Assembly: GCA_016742175.1 (NCBI GenBank)
Contig: JACVCH010000004.1
Span: 248,001-312,000 of the forward strand
Source: Rhizobiaceae bacterium
Lineage (GTDB): Bacteria; Pseudomonadota; Alphaproteobacteria; Rhizobiales; Rhizobiaceae
Reading direction: 5' to 3'
DNA: 64,000 nucleotides
In this document: positions 38,358 to 48,614 of the stretch, in pieces
How positions within the stretch are numbered: position 1 is the first letter of the stretch
Layout: every line of letters starts with the position of its first letter
Position numbers and translations under genes: made by a program
Notes under the pieces: model-generated
Told to the model about the DNA's origin: nothing
Seen by the model: only the letters and a program-made list of their open reading frames with translations
The model's database searches: none

Positions 38358-38510
38358 CGCATGCTTCCTTTCGAATGGGAGGAATGGGGTCGCCCACGGC
38401 CGGGATGTCGTCCAGCGGGGGCCAGTGGTCGCGGCAGCAAAGGCTGCGGCGATGGCGCGCATATAGTCCATATGCGCCGACATTGCCAGCTAATTCAGCG
38501 AAGCGCGGTT

Positions 38511-40262
38511 TCAGCCGCCGAAGCGGCGCTCGGCCTTCATTGCATCGGGATCGGGCAGCAGTTTTTCGACCGGCATGGTGAAACGGCAGTGCAAACCGTC
38601 CGGTTCGATCTCGCGCTCGATGACGGCGTCGAGCGTGCCGCCCAGCATGCGCTCGATCACCTCGGTGCCGAAGCCCTTGCCCTCCTCGCGCTGTTCCAGC
38701 TTCGAGACGGTCTCGCGCCAGTCGATCGACAGCATGCCCTCGGCGATGCTCCACTCGACCGCGAGCTTCCCGGTGCTGGTCGAGAAGGCGCCGTATTTGG
38801 AGGCGTTCGTCGCCAGTTCATGGACCGCGAGGCCGATCGTCTGCGCAGCCTGGTTCGACAGGCGGAAGCGCGGGCCGCCGATCTGCAGCCGCGACGCTTC
38901 GCCGGGGCGGAACGGCTCGATCTGCGCCTCGAGGAGTTCGCGCAGCTCCACGCCCGCGACGCCGCCGGCGATCAGGAGATCGGTCGAGCGCGCCAGCCCC
39001 TGCACGCGCTTCTGGAAGGAATCCTGGAAGGCATCGAAGTCGCGCGCGTGGCGCGCCGTCTGCTTGGCGATCGAGGAGACGACGGTCAACTGGTTCTTGG
39101 AGCGATGCGCGACCTCGCGCATCAGGAAGCGGATTTCGCCTTCCGCCTCCTGCCGGTCCTGCGACGCCTCGGCGAGCGCCGACGACACGGTGGCGATCTC
39201 GGCGACCTTGTAGGGTTTGGCCGCGACGGCTTCGCCGGCGCCGAGGCGGCGCGCGTCGGCGGCCAGTTCACGCACCGGCCGCGTCACCTGGCGCGCCAGC
39301 ATCCAGGCACACAGCGCGCTGAGGCCGGCAAGCAGAAGCCCGCCGAAGGCGAAGATCTGCAAGGCCCGCGTCAGCGGCGCGGCGACGATGTCGGTCGGCG
39401 ACCAGACGACGACCTGCCAGCCGCTCAGCCGCGAGTTGACGGTGAAGGTCTCGTAGTCCGCGCCGTCGACGGTCATCGCCTGGCGCGCCGGTGAATCCGG
39501 CATGCGCCCGTTCGACCACAGGAAGAACGGCTTGCCGATGTCGGCCGACATGAAGGTCGTGGCCACCACGATGCCGTTGCCGTCGACCACGGACGCGTTC
39601 CAGCCGCCGCGCAAGTTCTGCCCGGCGATCAGGCTCGTCAGATCCTCGGCATTCTGCGTCAGGATCAGGACGCGCTGCGCCTCGCCCCGCTGCCAGGGCA
39701 CCATGACGTTGAACACCCATTTCTGCGCGACTTCGCCGTAGAACGCGTTCGAGATCACCGTATTGCCGGACGCGAGCGCAAGCTGCGCGGGCTGGGGGTC
39801 GGAGGTCTGGCCGAGCGGCGCGCCGTAGTCGACGCGCGTGTTGACGAGCTGGCGCAAATCCTCGTCCAGCAGGATGAAGAAGGAGCGGGTGTCCACCAGT
39901 GCGCTCTTCGCCCGATCGTAGAATTCGCCAAGGTCGTTGCTGTCGAGCGAGCGCGACGTGGACAGGACACGCAGCGTCGTCGTCATGCCGGCAAGCTCGC
40001 GGTCGATCGTCTCGACGATCGAGCCGGCCGTCGCCTCGGCCAGCGTCGTCAGCGCATCCTGCTGGGCGCGGTTGTTGCGTTCGAGGAGGACGGCGGTGAA
40101 CAGGAGCGTCGGGATGAGCGACACCGCGACGAGCGCGCCGAGATAGGCTCCGATCGGCAGAGGCCACGAGAACCAACGGTTGCGCGCGGTCTCGTCAGGC
40201 TGGTCGGTCGCACCGTCGCTCAAGTTCCACCCCCGGGCCCGCGAGCGATTCGAGCTCGTCAA
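38511..40262 (-). CDS. HWE-family sensor histidine kinase
   Basis: A 583-residue membrane kinase. One helix (about 35-58) precedes a periplasmic sensor region of double-Cache type (about 60-310), a second helix lies near 310-330, then HAMP (about 330-385). The kinase core has the phospho-acceptor box EVAHRSKNQLTVVSSI (near 409) and the D-W-R-E motif that defines the HWE family (near 530), plus an N-box 'HELATNASKYGA'. The catalytic G box is short, as usual for HWE. No response regulator gene is next to it. It sits between truB and rpsO on the same strand. Confidence 0.9.
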   Translation of the reverse strand: MTSSNRSRARGWNLSDGATDQPDETARNRWFSWPLPIGAYLGALVAVSLIPTLLFTAVLLERNNRAQQDALTTLAEATAGSIVETIDRELAGMTTTLRVLSTSRSLDSNDLGEFYDRAKSALVDTRSFFILLDEDLRQLVNTRVDYGAPLGQTSDPQPAQLALASGNTVISNAFYGEVAQKWVFNVMVPWQRGEAQRVLILTQNAEDLTSLIAGQNLRGGWNASVVDGNGIVVATTFMSADIGKPFFLWSNGRMPDSPARQAMTVDGADYETFTVNSRLSGWQVVVWSPTDIVAAPLTRALQIFAFGGLLLAGLSALCAWMLARQVTRPVRELAADARRLGAGEAVAAKPYKVAEIATVSSALAEASQDRQEAEGEIRFLMREVAHRSKNQLTVVSSIAKQTARHARDFDAFQDSFQKRVQGLARSTDLLIAGGVAGVELRELLEAQIEPFRPGEASRLQIGGPRFRLSNQAAQTIGLAVHELATNASKYGAFSTSTGKLAVEWSIAEGMLSIDWRETVSKLEQREEGKGFGTEVIERMLGGTLDAVIEREIEPDGLHCRFTMPVEKLLPDPDAMKAERRFGG

Positions 40263-40380
40263 TTCACAAGATTAGCGCATGCCGTCGGGCGCGCGCCAAC
40301 AATTGATAAGTGATCCGCGCTGCGGAATCATTCATCGATTGCTAAAGTTCAAATGGGGCAGAAAATCGGGCAGGTTGCAT

Positions 40381-41349
40381 TCAGCCGACGAAAACGCGCT
40401 TCGGCTTGAACATTCCCGCCTCGATCATGCCGATCGCGACGAGCTTTCCGCGCGCGGTCGCGCAGGCCTCGTCGGCTTCGAGCGGCGCGTCGCGGCCGCG
40501 GATGATGACCGGATTGCCGAGCCGGATGCGCGCGGCGGCATCATCGGTCAAAGCGACCTGCGGCAGGCAGTCGAGCGCTGCGCCGGTGTCGACGAGAAGA
40601 TCGTCGAGCGCCTTCAGTTGCGCGCCATCGGGACGTCTTGGTGCCTCACCTTCGGCAAGTTCCGGCGCGTTGGCCGCGACGGCCGCTTCAAGTTCGGCAA
40701 GCGTGACCAGATCGTCGCCCGTGAACGGGTCGACCTCGGTGCGCCGCAGCGTCGAGATGTGGCCGTAGCAGCCGAGGTCGCGGCCCATGTCGCGCGCGAG
40801 CGAGCGGACATAGGTGCCCTTGCCGCATTCGATCTCGAACACCGCGCTGTCGTCGTTTCGCTCGATCAGGTCGAAGCGGCCGATCTCGACCTCGCGGGCC
40901 GGGATGTCGACCGTCTCGCCGTCGCGCGCCAGGTCGTAGGCGCGCTCGCCGGCGATCTTGATCGCGGAGAATTGCGGCGGCGTCTGCATGATGACGCCCG
41001 TGTAGTTCGGCATGATAGCGCGGATGTCGGCTTCTGACGGCCGCGCATCGGAGCGTTTCGTCACGTCGCCTTCGAGGTCGTCGGTCGCACGCTCCTCGCC
41101 CCAGGTCACCGTGAAGCGATAGATTTTCGCACCGTCCTGCACATAGGGCACTGTCTTGGTCGCCTCGCCGAGCGCAATCGGCAGCATGCCGGAGGCGAGC
41201 GGGTCGAGCGTGCCGGCATGGCCGGCCTTTTCGGCATTGAACAGCCACTTCACCTTCGAGACCGCATCGGTGGAGCCCATGCCCACCGGCTTGTCGAGGA
41301 TCAGCCAGCCGGAAACCGGACGCCCCTTCTTCTTGCCGCGCCGCGCCAT
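40381..41349 (-). CDS. truB: tRNA pseudouridine-55 synthase
   Basis: A 322-residue enzyme making Psi55 in the T loop of tRNAs. The catalytic Asp49 lies in [14 protein letters not shown], and '[21 protein letters not shown]' plus '[12 protein letters not shown]' are characteristic. A PUA-like C-terminal domain follows. An N-terminal basic run (RRGKKKGR) is present. Only 1 base separates its start from the rbfA stop. Confidence 0.96.
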   Translation of the reverse strand: MARRGKKKGRPVSGWLILDKPVGMGSTDAVSKVKWLFNAEKAGHAGTLDPLASGMLPIALGEATKTVPYVQDGAKIYRFTVTWGEERATDDLEGDVTKRSDARPSEADIRAIMPNYTGVIMQTPPQFSAIKIAGERAYDLARDGETVDIPAREVEIGRFDLIERNDDSAVFEIECGKGTYVRSLARDMGRDLGCYGHISTLRRTEVDPFTGDDLVTLAELEAAVAANAPELAEGEAPRRPDGAQLKALDDLLVDTGAALDCLPQVALTDDAAARIRLGNPVIIRGRDAPLEADEACATARGKLVAIGMIEAGMFKPKRVFVG

Positions 41350-41350
41350 C

Positions 41351-41758
41351 CTAGGTCCTGTCCTCGTCTTCGTCGTCGAGGTCGCGCACGACTTCCGGCG
41401 AACGGAGCAGCGCGTCGATCTTGGCGAAATTGTCGTAGCTGGTGTCGAGCCGGAACCGGAATTCGGGCATGTATTTCATCTGGCGCAGCGCGCCGGAAAC
41501 GCGGCCGCGGATGAATTTCGCGTTCTTCGCCAGCGCCTTGATGACGGCCTGGTCGTCCTTGGCGCCGAGCGGCGAGACGAAGGCCGTCGCGATCTTCAGG
41601 TCCGGCGACATGCGCACTTCCGAGATCGAGATGACCGTCCCCTCGATCACGTCGTCGCGGACCTCGCCGCGCTGGATGACATCGGCGAGCGCATGGCGAA
41701 CCTGCTCGCCAATGCGAAGCTGGCGCTGGGACGGGCCGTCCGAAGCGAAGCGGGACAT
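41351..41758 (-). CDS. rbfA: Ribosome-binding factor A
   Basis: A 135-residue KH-like 30S maturation factor. '[22 protein letters not shown]' near the N-terminus and '[19 protein letters not shown]' at about 50-68 are family landmarks, and '[17 protein letters not shown]' is near 92-108. The C-terminus is very acidic ([10 protein letters not shown]). It follows infB after 104 bases on the same strand. Confidence 0.96.
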   Translation of the reverse strand: MSRFASDGPSQRQLRIGEQVRHALADVIQRGEVRDDVIEGTVISISEVRMSPDLKIATAFVSPLGAKDDQAVIKALAKNAKFIRGRVSGALRQMKYMPEFRFRLDTSYDNFAKIDALLRSPEVVRDLDDEDEDRT

Positions 41759-41862
41759 GGGATTACCTCAATCTCGCGCGGACGGGGTCAAACCGTCGCG
41801 ACTTCGTTCAAACGGATGCAACGGCGGGCGCCCCGCCGCTGCCTCGTTTCATGTGCCGCGCA

Positions 41863-44535
41863 TTAGAGCGTGCGCGTGATCATCTCGACGCGGAAGCATT
41901 CGATGACGTCGCCGGCACGAATGTCCTCGTAGTTCTCGAAGGCCATGCCGCACTCCTGGCCGACCGGCACTTCGGACACTTCGTCCTTGAAGCGCTTCAG
42001 CGTCTTCAGCTTGCCTTCGTGGATGACGACGTTGTCGCGGATCAGGCGCACGCCCGCGCCGCGCTCCATCTTGCCTTCCGTGACGCGGCAGCCCGCCACT
42101 TTGCCGACCTTGGTGATGTTGAACACTTCGAGGATCTCGGCATTGCCGAGGAAGGTCTCGCGGCGTTCGGGCGACAGGAGGCCGGACATGGCGGCTTTGA
42201 TGTCGTCCACGAGGTCGTAGATGATGTTGTAGTAGCGGATCTCGATGCCGGCCTGCTCCGAAGCGTCGCGCGCCTGCTTGTTGGCGCGCACGTTGAAGCC
42301 GATGATGGCCGCGCCCGAGGTTTCCGCCAGCGACACGTCGCTCTCGGTGATCGCGCCGGCGCCCGAATGGACGATGCGTGCGCGGACCTCGTCGGTGCCG
42401 AGCTTGTCGAGAGCGGCGATGATCGCCTCGATCGAGCCCTGCACGTCGCCCTTGATGACCAGCGGGAACTCCTTGAGGCCCGAGGTCTGGAGCTGCGACA
42501 TCATCTGTTCCAGCGAGCCGCGCTGGCCCGCCTGGCGGGCGACCGACTTCTCGCGGGCGAGACGCTGGCGATATTCGGCGATTTCGCGGGCCTTGGCCTC
42601 GTTCTCAACGACGGCGAAGCGGTCGCCGGCCTGCGGCGTGCCCTGGAGACCCAGAACCTCGACCGGCAGCGCCGGTCCGGCTTCCTTGATCTGCTCGCCC
42701 TTGTCGTTGACGAGCGCGCGCACGCGGCCCCATTCGTTGCCGGCGACGAGGATGTCGCCGATCTTGAGCGTGCCGGCCTGGACGAGCACCGTCGCGACCG
42801 AGCCGCGGCCCTTGTCGAGCTTGGCTTCGATGACGACGCCCTCGGCGGTGCGGTCGGGATTCGCCTTCAGGTCGAGGATTTCGGCCTGCAGCAGGATCGC
42901 CTCGAGCAGCTTGTCGAGATTGGTGCCCTTGACGGCCGAAACTTCGACGTCGAGCACTTCACCGCCCATCGATTCCACGAAGACTTCGTGTTGCAGGAGC
43001 TGCGTGCGCACCTTCTGCGGATCGGCCGACGGCTTGTCGATCTTGTTGATCGCCACGATGATCGGCACACCGGCCGCCTTGGCGTGACTGATGGACTCGA
43101 TCGTCTGCGGCATGACGCTGTCGTCGGCCGCGACCACGAGGATCGCGATGTCGGTCGCCTGGGCGCCACGGGCGCGCATCGCCGTGAAGGCGGCGTGGCC
43201 GGGCGTATCGATGAAGGTGATCGTCTGACCGTCCTGCTCGACCTGATAGGCGCCGATGTGCTGGGTGATGCCGCCGGCCTCGCCCGCCACGACGTTCGCC
43301 TTGCGGATGGCGTCGAGAAGCGAGGTCTTGCCGTGGTCGACATGGCCCATGATGGTCACGACCGGCGGACGCGACTTCAGATCCTCCGGCTTGTCGGCGA
43401 TGTCGAACATGCCGGTCTCGACGTCGGACTCGGACACGCGGCGAACCGTGTGGCCGAATTCGGACGCGACGAGCTCCGCTGTGTCGGCATCGATGATGTC
43501 GCCGGGCTTCATGATCTGGCCCTGCTTCATGAAATACTTGACCACGTCCACGGCGCGCTCGGCCATACGCTGGGCGAGTTCCTGGATGGTGATCGTCTCG
43601 GGAAGGATGACCTCGCGGGCAATCTTCTCGCGCGGCTCCTGCATCTGGGCGCGTTTGAACTTCTCCTGGCGGCGGCGCATCGACGACAGCGAGCGGCCCC
43701 GCGCGTCGCCCTCGTCCGAGGTCGCGGTGGAAAGCGTCAGCTTGCCGCGGCGGCGATCGTCTTCCGAACGCGGCTTGGCCGGGCGCGGCGCCTCGACGGC
43801 GGCCTTGACCGGGCCGCGCTTGATGGCGGTGGCCGGACGGGCCTTGGCGCGCGAGTCCGCCTCTTCCTCTTCGGCGACTGCCGGAGCGGCGGGCGCACGG
43901 CGGCGGGCTTCCTCTTCGGCGCGGCGACGCGATTCCGCCTCGGACTGGAGCCGGGCTTCCTCTTCGGCCTGGCGGCGCGCGGATTCCTCGCGCTCCTTGG
44001 CGCGGCGCGCATCTTCCTCGGCGCGGCGCTTGGCGTCCTCGACGGCGCGCAGGCGCTCTTCCTGCTCGCGAACGCGGGCGCCTTCCAGCGCACGGCGGCG
44101 GGCATCCATCTCGCCGCTCGACAGCGAGTTCAGGACCATGCCCGAACCGCGATTGCCGACCGGACGGGGTGCCGAACGCGGTGCCTGCTGCGACGGCGCG
44201 GAACGCTGCGGCTGCGGCTGGGGCGCGCGCACGACAGGCTCGATCACCGGAGCGGGCGCAGCCTGGACGGGCGCAGCCGGCTTCGGCGTCGGTGCCGGCG
44301 TCGGAGCGGCGACCGAAGGCGCAGCGGGCGCAGCAGCGGCGGCAACCGGTGCCTCCGGCTTTTCGCCGGGCATGGAGAACTTGCGCTTCTTGGTCTCGAC
44401 AACGACGGACTTGGTGCGGCCGTGCGAGAAATTCTGGCGCACGGTTCCCTGCTCCACGCCGGGGCGCTTCAGCGTCAAGGTCTTCTTGGTGTTGACGCTC
44501 AACGTCTTGTCGTCACCCGATTTCGTATCACTCAT
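41863..44535 (-). CDS. infB: Translation initiation factor IF-2
   Basis: An 890-residue GTPase that delivers fMet-tRNA to the 30S subunit. The N-terminus contains a Pro/Ala-rich stretch (about 60-125) and a charged Arg/Glu/Ala helix (about 140-215) typical of alphaproteobacterial IF-2. The IF2_N region (about 300-365) precedes the G domain: G1 GHVDHGKT (397-404), then 'DTPGHAAFT' and 'NKIDKP'. Domains II-IV follow and the protein ends VEMITRTL. Its start overlaps the upstream ylxR-type gene by 4 bases. Confidence 0.97.
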   Translation of the reverse strand: MSDTKSGDDKTLSVNTKKTLTLKRPGVEQGTVRQNFSHGRTKSVVVETKKRKFSMPGEKPEAPVAAAAAPAAPSVAAPTPAPTPKPAAPVQAAPAPVIEPVVRAPQPQPQRSAPSQQAPRSAPRPVGNRGSGMVLNSLSSGEMDARRRALEGARVREQEERLRAVEDAKRRAEEDARRAKEREESARRQAEEEARLQSEAESRRRAEEEARRRAPAAPAVAEEEEADSRAKARPATAIKRGPVKAAVEAPRPAKPRSEDDRRRGKLTLSTATSDEGDARGRSLSSMRRRQEKFKRAQMQEPREKIAREVILPETITIQELAQRMAERAVDVVKYFMKQGQIMKPGDIIDADTAELVASEFGHTVRRVSESDVETGMFDIADKPEDLKSRPPVVTIMGHVDHGKTSLLDAIRKANVVAGEAGGITQHIGAYQVEQDGQTITFIDTPGHAAFTAMRARGAQATDIAILVVAADDSVMPQTIESISHAKAAGVPIIVAINKIDKPSADPQKVRTQLLQHEVFVESMGGEVLDVEVSAVKGTNLDKLLEAILLQAEILDLKANPDRTAEGVVIEAKLDKGRGSVATVLVQAGTLKIGDILVAGNEWGRVRALVNDKGEQIKEAGPALPVEVLGLQGTPQAGDRFAVVENEAKAREIAEYRQRLAREKSVARQAGQRGSLEQMMSQLQTSGLKEFPLVIKGDVQGSIEAIIAALDKLGTDEVRARIVHSGAGAITESDVSLAETSGAAIIGFNVRANKQARDASEQAGIEIRYYNIIYDLVDDIKAAMSGLLSPERRETFLGNAEILEVFNITKVGKVAGCRVTEGKMERGAGVRLIRDNVVIHEGKLKTLKRFKDEVSEVPVGQECGMAFENYEDIRAGDVIECFRVEMITRTL

Positions 44536-45191
44536 TCCGTATCCTCTGCGGCCTCACTGTGGTCGACGACCGCCGCATTCGCATTCCGCTCGTCCGGGGT
44601 TCCGCCCCGATATCGGTCAAGCGCACCCACGCGCTTTGCCGCCGCCTTGCCGGCATCCAAGCCGAGCACGGCAGCATGTATCACATTTGCCCCCCCCAAT
44701 GCCAAACCCAATTCGGCCTGCGAAAAGAGTTTGTAGGCGGGGATGTCCGGCCCTCCCAGATGCACCACGGAGCGCCGCGCCTGGGTAATCTTGCGCACGC
44801 CGTCCTCCGACCCTTCGCGGGCGTGGAGAACGAGTTTTGCCTTGCCGCTGCGCACTGCGGCCTCAACCTTTGCGGCGCCTAGCACCAGTTGCCCGGCCTT
44901 GCGCGCCAGCCCGATGGAGCCCAGCGCCTGCTGTGCCAGGAGCCTGTCGACGAGGTCGCCGAGATCCGGCGAAACCGTCACCTTCTCCTTCAGGGCGCGG
45001 GCGAAGAGGTTCTTCGCCACGGCCTTGTCGACGACGGATCGCTCACCGGTCACCCAGCAGCCGCGTCCGGGCAGATTGCGCTTGAGATCGGGAACGACGT
45101 CCATGTCGGGACCGGCCACGAAGCGGATCAAGCCGTCCGGCGATCCGCCCTGCCTCGTCACTATACATGTGCGTTCGCTCGCCTCGTTCAA
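44532..45191 (-). CDS. YlxR (DUF448) / L7Ae-fold RNA-binding protein
   Basis: A 219-residue two-part protein. Residues about 5-80 are YlxR-like ([20 protein letters not shown], then LPGRGCWV). Residues about 90-190 resemble ribosomal L7Ae/YlxQ proteins ([31 protein letters not shown]). Gram-positive bacteria encode these as separate ylxR and ylxQ genes at the same place, between nusA and infB. The role is probably in RNA processing or regulation; it is not established. It overlaps infB by 4 bases. Confidence 0.9.
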   Translation of the reverse strand: MNEASERTCIVTRQGGSPDGLIRFVAGPDMDVVPDLKRNLPGRGCWVTGERSVVDKAVAKNLFARALKEKVTVSPDLGDLVDRLLAQQALGSIGLARKAGQLVLGAAKVEAAVRSGKAKLVLHAREGSEDGVRKITQARRSVVHLGGPDIPAYKLFSQAELGLALGGANVIHAAVLGLDAGKAAAKRVGALDRYRGGTPDERNANAAVVDHSEAAEDTE

Positions 45192-45217
45192 GTGCGTATC
45201 CGCTCCTTCGCGCCCGA

Positions 45218-46813
45218 TCAGGCGCCCTCGGTCTCGTCTTCGGCTTCAGCTTCGGCGGCAAGATCCTCTTCGGTGATCCAGCCCGCCTTGAGGCGGGCGG
45301 CGACGACCATCTGCTCGGCATCGGCGCGGGTGACGCCGAAGGGCGAGAGTACGCCTTCGAACATCTTCGTCTCGCCGTCCTTGCGTTCCTTCCAGCCGAC
45401 GAGGTCGTCGACGGCGTAGCCGGCGAAGTCCTCGACCGTCTTGACGTCGTCCTCGCCGACCGCGACCAGCATCGCCGTGGTGATGCCCGGAATTTCGCGC
45501 AGCTCGTCCTGGACGCCGAGCGCGCGGCGCTTCTCGTCATATTCGGCCTCGATGCGCTCGAGATGCTCGCGCGCACGCTCCTGGATTTCCGAGGCGGTGT
45601 CCTCGTCGAAGCCGTCGATCGAGGCGATCTCGTCCGAATCGACATAGGCGACTTCCTCGACCGAGGTGAAGCCTTCCGAGGCCAGCACCTGGCCGACCAT
45701 CTCGTCGACGTTGAGCGCATCCATGAAGAGGTTCGACCGCTCGACGAATTCCTTCTGGCGGCGCTGCGATTCCTCTTCCTCGGTCAGGATGTCGATGTCC
45801 CAGCCGGTGAGCTGCGAGGCAAGGCGCACGTTCTGGCCGCGGCGGCCGATGGCCAGCGAAAGCTGGTCGTCCGGCACCACCACCTCGATGCGCTCGGCAT
45901 CCTCGTCGAGCACGACCTTGGCGACTTCTGCCGGCTGCAGGGCGTTGACGATGAACGCGGCGGCGTCCTGGCTCCACGGAATGATGTCGATCTTCTCGCC
46001 CTGAAGCTCGCCGACGACCGCCTGCACGCGGCTGCCGCGCATGCCGACGCAGGCGCCGACCGGGTCGATGGACGAATCGCGCGAGATGACGGCGATCTTG
46101 GCGCGGGAGCCCGGATCGCGGGCGACCGACTTGATCTCGATGATGCCGTCGTAGATTTCCGGCACTTCCATGGTGAACAGCTTCGCCATGAACTGCGGAT
46201 GGGTACGCGACAGGAAGATCTGCGGGCCGCGCTGCTCGCGGCGCACGTCATAGACATAGGCGCGGACGCGGTCGCCATACTTGTAGTTCTCGCGCGGGAT
46301 CAGCTCGTCGCGGCGGATGATCGCCTCGCCGCGGCCGAGATCGACGATCACGTTGCCGTATTCGACGCGCTTGACCGAGCCGTTGACGATCTCGCCGACG
46401 CGGTCGCGGTATTCGTCATACTGGCGGTCGCGCTCGGCTTCGCGCACCTTCTGGACGATGACCTGCTTGGCCGACTGGGCGGCGATGCGGCCGAAATCCA
46501 TCGGCGGCAGCAATTCGGCGATGAAGTCGCCGACCTGCGCGTCCGGATTGCGGTGGCGCGCGTCGTCGATCGAAATCTCGCGGGCATATTCCTCGACCGT
46601 GTCGACCACTTCGAGCAGGCGCTGCAGCTTCATCTCGCCGGTGTTCGGGTTGATGTCGGCGCGGATGTTCGTTTCCTGGCCGTAGCGCGAGCGCGCTGCC
46701 TTCTGGATGGCGTCGGCCATTGCGGCGATGACGATCTGCTTGTCGATCGACTTCTCGCGGGCGACGGCGTCGGCGATCTGCAGAAGCTCGAGCCTGTTTG
46801 CACTCACTGCCAT
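45218..46813 (-). CDS. nusA: Transcription termination/antitermination factor NusA
   Basis: A 531-residue RNA polymerase-binding factor. It has an N-terminal RNAP-binding domain (about 1-125), an S1 domain (about 130-200), two KH domains (about 205-345, with '[28 protein letters not shown]') and a C-terminal helix-hairpin-helix acidic-repeat region (about 360-510). It ends in an acidic tail. NusA modulates pausing and termination and may feed back on its own operon. It follows rimP after 54 bases. Confidence 0.97.
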   Translation of the reverse strand: MAVSANRLELLQIADAVAREKSIDKQIVIAAMADAIQKAARSRYGQETNIRADINPNTGEMKLQRLLEVVDTVEEYAREISIDDARHRNPDAQVGDFIAELLPPMDFGRIAAQSAKQVIVQKVREAERDRQYDEYRDRVGEIVNGSVKRVEYGNVIVDLGRGEAIIRRDELIPRENYKYGDRVRAYVYDVRREQRGPQIFLSRTHPQFMAKLFTMEVPEIYDGIIEIKSVARDPGSRAKIAVISRDSSIDPVGACVGMRGSRVQAVVGELQGEKIDIIPWSQDAAAFIVNALQPAEVAKVVLDEDAERIEVVVPDDQLSLAIGRRGQNVRLASQLTGWDIDILTEEEESQRRQKEFVERSNLFMDALNVDEMVGQVLASEGFTSVEEVAYVDSDEIASIDGFDEDTASEIQERAREHLERIEAEYDEKRRALGVQDELREIPGITTAMLVAVGEDDVKTVEDFAGYAVDDLVGWKERKDGETKMFEGVLSPFGVTRADAEQMVVAARLKAGWITEEDLAAEAEAEDETEGA

Positions 46814-46867
46814 GGTAAGTCTCCTTGGGCACTTTGCCTGCGCAGCGCGCCAGGCGTCCGTCTCAAA

Positions 46868-47500
46868 TCAGTTGTCGTTGTCGGCGTCGGGTCCGTCGCC
46901 TTCGAATTCCACGTCGTCCTCGAGCTTGCGCGCCTTCTTGGCGGCCTTGTCGCGCTTCAGCGTCTCGCGGATCAAATCGTCCGTCAGGATCAGCTTGGCA
47001 TCGGCGAGCGCGTCGTAGGGGATGCGCGCGACCGGCTCCTCGCCATAGCTCAACTGGTCACTCTCGATCGTGATGCCGTCATCGTCGGCCTCGACGATCT
47101 TGCCCTTGAAGCGCTTGCGCCCGGCGACCAACAGGCTCGTCTCGACCTTGGCCAGATGCCCCTTGGCATGGACGAAGTCGGACTTGCGCACCATCGGGCG
47201 GTCGATGCCCGGCGAGGACACTTCCAGATGATAGGCCTTTTCGATCGGGTCCTCCACATCGAGGACCGGCGAGACCGCGCGGCTGACCTCCTCGCAATCC
47301 TCGACGGTCATCGTGCCGTCGAAGCGCTCGGCCATGATCTGCAGCGTCAGCCCGTTCTGGCCCGACAGGCGCACCCGCACGAGCTGGTAGCCCATGGAGC
47401 GCATGACGGGCTCGATGATCTGCGCGATGCGCGCGTCGATGCCCGTCTCGCGGATGAGGCGGTCGTCGCCAGAAGGTTTGGAAGTGCCGGTTTCGCTCAA
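46868..47500 (-). CDS. rimP: Ribosome maturation factor RimP
   Basis: A 210-residue 30S maturation protein. The N-terminal domain carries '[28 protein letters not shown]', and the highly conserved '[19 protein letters not shown]' lies near 92-110. The C-terminal SH3-like domain is followed by an acidic Asp/Glu/Asn tail ([10 protein letters not shown]). The start appears to be TTG 47500, as no better start is seen closer to the domain. It is the first gene of the rimP-nusA-ylxR-infB-rbfA-truB operon. Confidence 0.95.
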   Translation of the reverse strand: MSETGTSKPSGDDRLIRETGIDARIAQIIEPVMRSMGYQLVRVRLSGQNGLTLQIMAERFDGTMTVEDCEEVSRAVSPVLDVEDPIEKAYHLEVSSPGIDRPMVRKSDFVHAKGHLAKVETSLLVAGRKRFKGKIVEADDDGITIESDQLSYGEEPVARIPYDALADAKLILTDDLIRETLKRDKAAKKARKLEDDVEFEGDGPDADNDN

Positions 47501-47530
47501 GTAGGTGACCCTGATCGCGCCGCCGGTAAC

Positions 47531-47563
47531 AAAAAAGAGCGGGACCGGGTGGACCCACTCTTT
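47531..47563 (-). terminator. Terminator-like hairpin in the rimP leader
   Basis: On the minus strand AAAGAGTGGG and CCCGCTCTTT pair with one G-T mismatch across a short loop, followed by TTT. It lies between the predicted promoter (47590-47618) and the rimP start at 47500, so it would act as an attenuator, not an end-of-gene terminator. Confidence 0.6.
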
Positions 47564-47589
47564 GCCATACCGACCAAGAATTTGACGCT

Positions 47590-47618
47590 CCTATACGCCA
47601 ACCGGCCCGCCCGATCAA
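47590..47618 (-). promoter_or_regulatory. Predicted promoter of the rimP-nusA-infB operon
   Basis: On the minus strand TTGATC (-35, 47613-47618) and TATAGG (-10, 47590-47595) are spaced by 17 bases. Transcription would begin near 47583. Confidence 0.55.
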
Positions 47619-47732
47619 GTGCCGCGTCGGCCCCTCCATTCGTGCATGGCTGCGTTGACGCAGCAACATTGGCGTAATCGCCGCGGCGCACCTATCTTTG
47701 TTGCATCGCACAATCCTGAAAGGATCGCAGCC

Positions 47733-47894
47733 ATGTCCCGTTCGCTCCAGCGCAGCGTTTCCAGCTTCTTCGGCATCTTCCGCAGCGCGATCGCCGTGTC
47801 CGCCGCCGCCGAGGCCGGCCGTCCCGCCCATGCCGGCGACCTGTCGCGTCTCGGCATCGACCCGGCCCAGTTCCGCGCCATCGAGCGCCGCTGA
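47733..47894 (+). CDS. DUF1127-like small protein
   Basis: A 53-residue protein with an amphipathic N-terminal helix (MSRSLQRSVSSFFGIFRSAI) and a C-terminal 'DLSRLGIDPAQFRAIERR' ending, the pattern of the YjiS/DUF1127 family. ATG 47733 has an AAGGA site. DUF1127 proteins of alphaproteobacteria have been linked to RNA metabolism and stress; this member is too short to assign. It is divergent from rimP and convergent with trmB. Confidence 0.75.
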   Translation: MSRSLQRSVSSFFGIFRSAIAVSAAAEAGRPAHAGDLSRLGIDPAQFRAIERR

Positions 47895-47910
47895 TCAGGG
47901 CGCCTGAAGG

Positions 47911-48612
47911 TCAGGTCCGCCTGAACGTCAGGTAGGCGGGCGTACGCCCTTCGCGGATCGCCTTCGCCTCGTAGCGCGTGCCCGGCCAGCCCTCATAGGG
48001 CCGGCGCCAGTCGTCCGGCCCCTCGGCCTGCCATTCGAACGCGCCATGCGCGCGGCAATGGCTGAGCGTCCAGTTGACGTAATGCGCGATGTCCGAGGCA
48101 AACCGGAAACGCCCGCCCGGCTTCAGCACCCGCGCGAACCGGTCGAGATTGACCGGGCTCACGAAACGCCGCTTCCAGTGCCGCTTCTTCGTCCACGGGT
48201 CGGGATAGAGAAGATCGATCCCCGCCAGCGAGGCCGCCGGCAGCCAGTCGAGGAGTTCGGTCGCGTCGTCGTCGTGAACCCGCACATTGGCGAGCGGCGC
48301 GGCGTCGAACTGCGAGACGAACTTCGCCATCCCGTTGACGAACGGCTCGACGCCGATGAAGCCCGTTCGAGGAAAACGCGACGCTTCGTGATGGAAGTGC
48401 TCGCCGCCGCCGAAGCCGATCTCCAGCCTGACATCCTCGACCGGCGCCGAAAAGAGCGTGCGCAGATCGCCGGGCGCCGACTTTTCGAGGTCCAGCTTGA
48501 GCCCCGGCAGGTGGGCCGCCATCTGGCCGACCTGCTTCGGGCTCATCGTCTTGCCGTGCCGGCGGCCGAAGAAGGCTTCGGTCGCCCGCTCTCCCCAAAC
48601 GTGCTTCGACAT
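47911..48612 (-). CDS. trmB: tRNA (guanine-46-N7)-methyltransferase
   Basis: A 233-residue SAM-dependent enzyme. The SAM loop '[15 protein letters not shown]' lies near 63-77, and the TrmB signature '[15 protein letters not shown]' near 136-150. The C-terminal '[20 protein letters not shown]' is the canonical tRNA-side region. It forms the end of the metK-trmB pair, with just 2 bases between them. Confidence 0.96.
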   Translation of the reverse strand: MSKHVWGERATEAFFGRRHGKTMSPKQVGQMAAHLPGLKLDLEKSAPGDLRTLFSAPVEDVRLEIGFGGGEHFHHEASRFPRTGFIGVEPFVNGMAKFVSQFDAAPLANVRVHDDDATELLDWLPAASLAGIDLLYPDPWTKKRHWKRRFVSPVNLDRFARVLKPGGRFRFASDIAHYVNWTLSHCRAHGAFEWQAEGPDDWRRPYEGWPGTRYEAKAIREGRTPAYLTFRRT

Positions 48613-48614
48613 CG

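Noticed and set aside
41851-44736. Very long open frame (961 codons) antisense to infB
   Set aside because: GC-rich third positions of infB leave its antisense frame open. The translation is Arg/Asp/Leu-rich low-complexity with no family motif.
45167-47677. Long open frame (836 codons) antisense to nusA and rimP
   Set aside because: Shadow of well-supported genes; no ribosome site and no recognisable domain.
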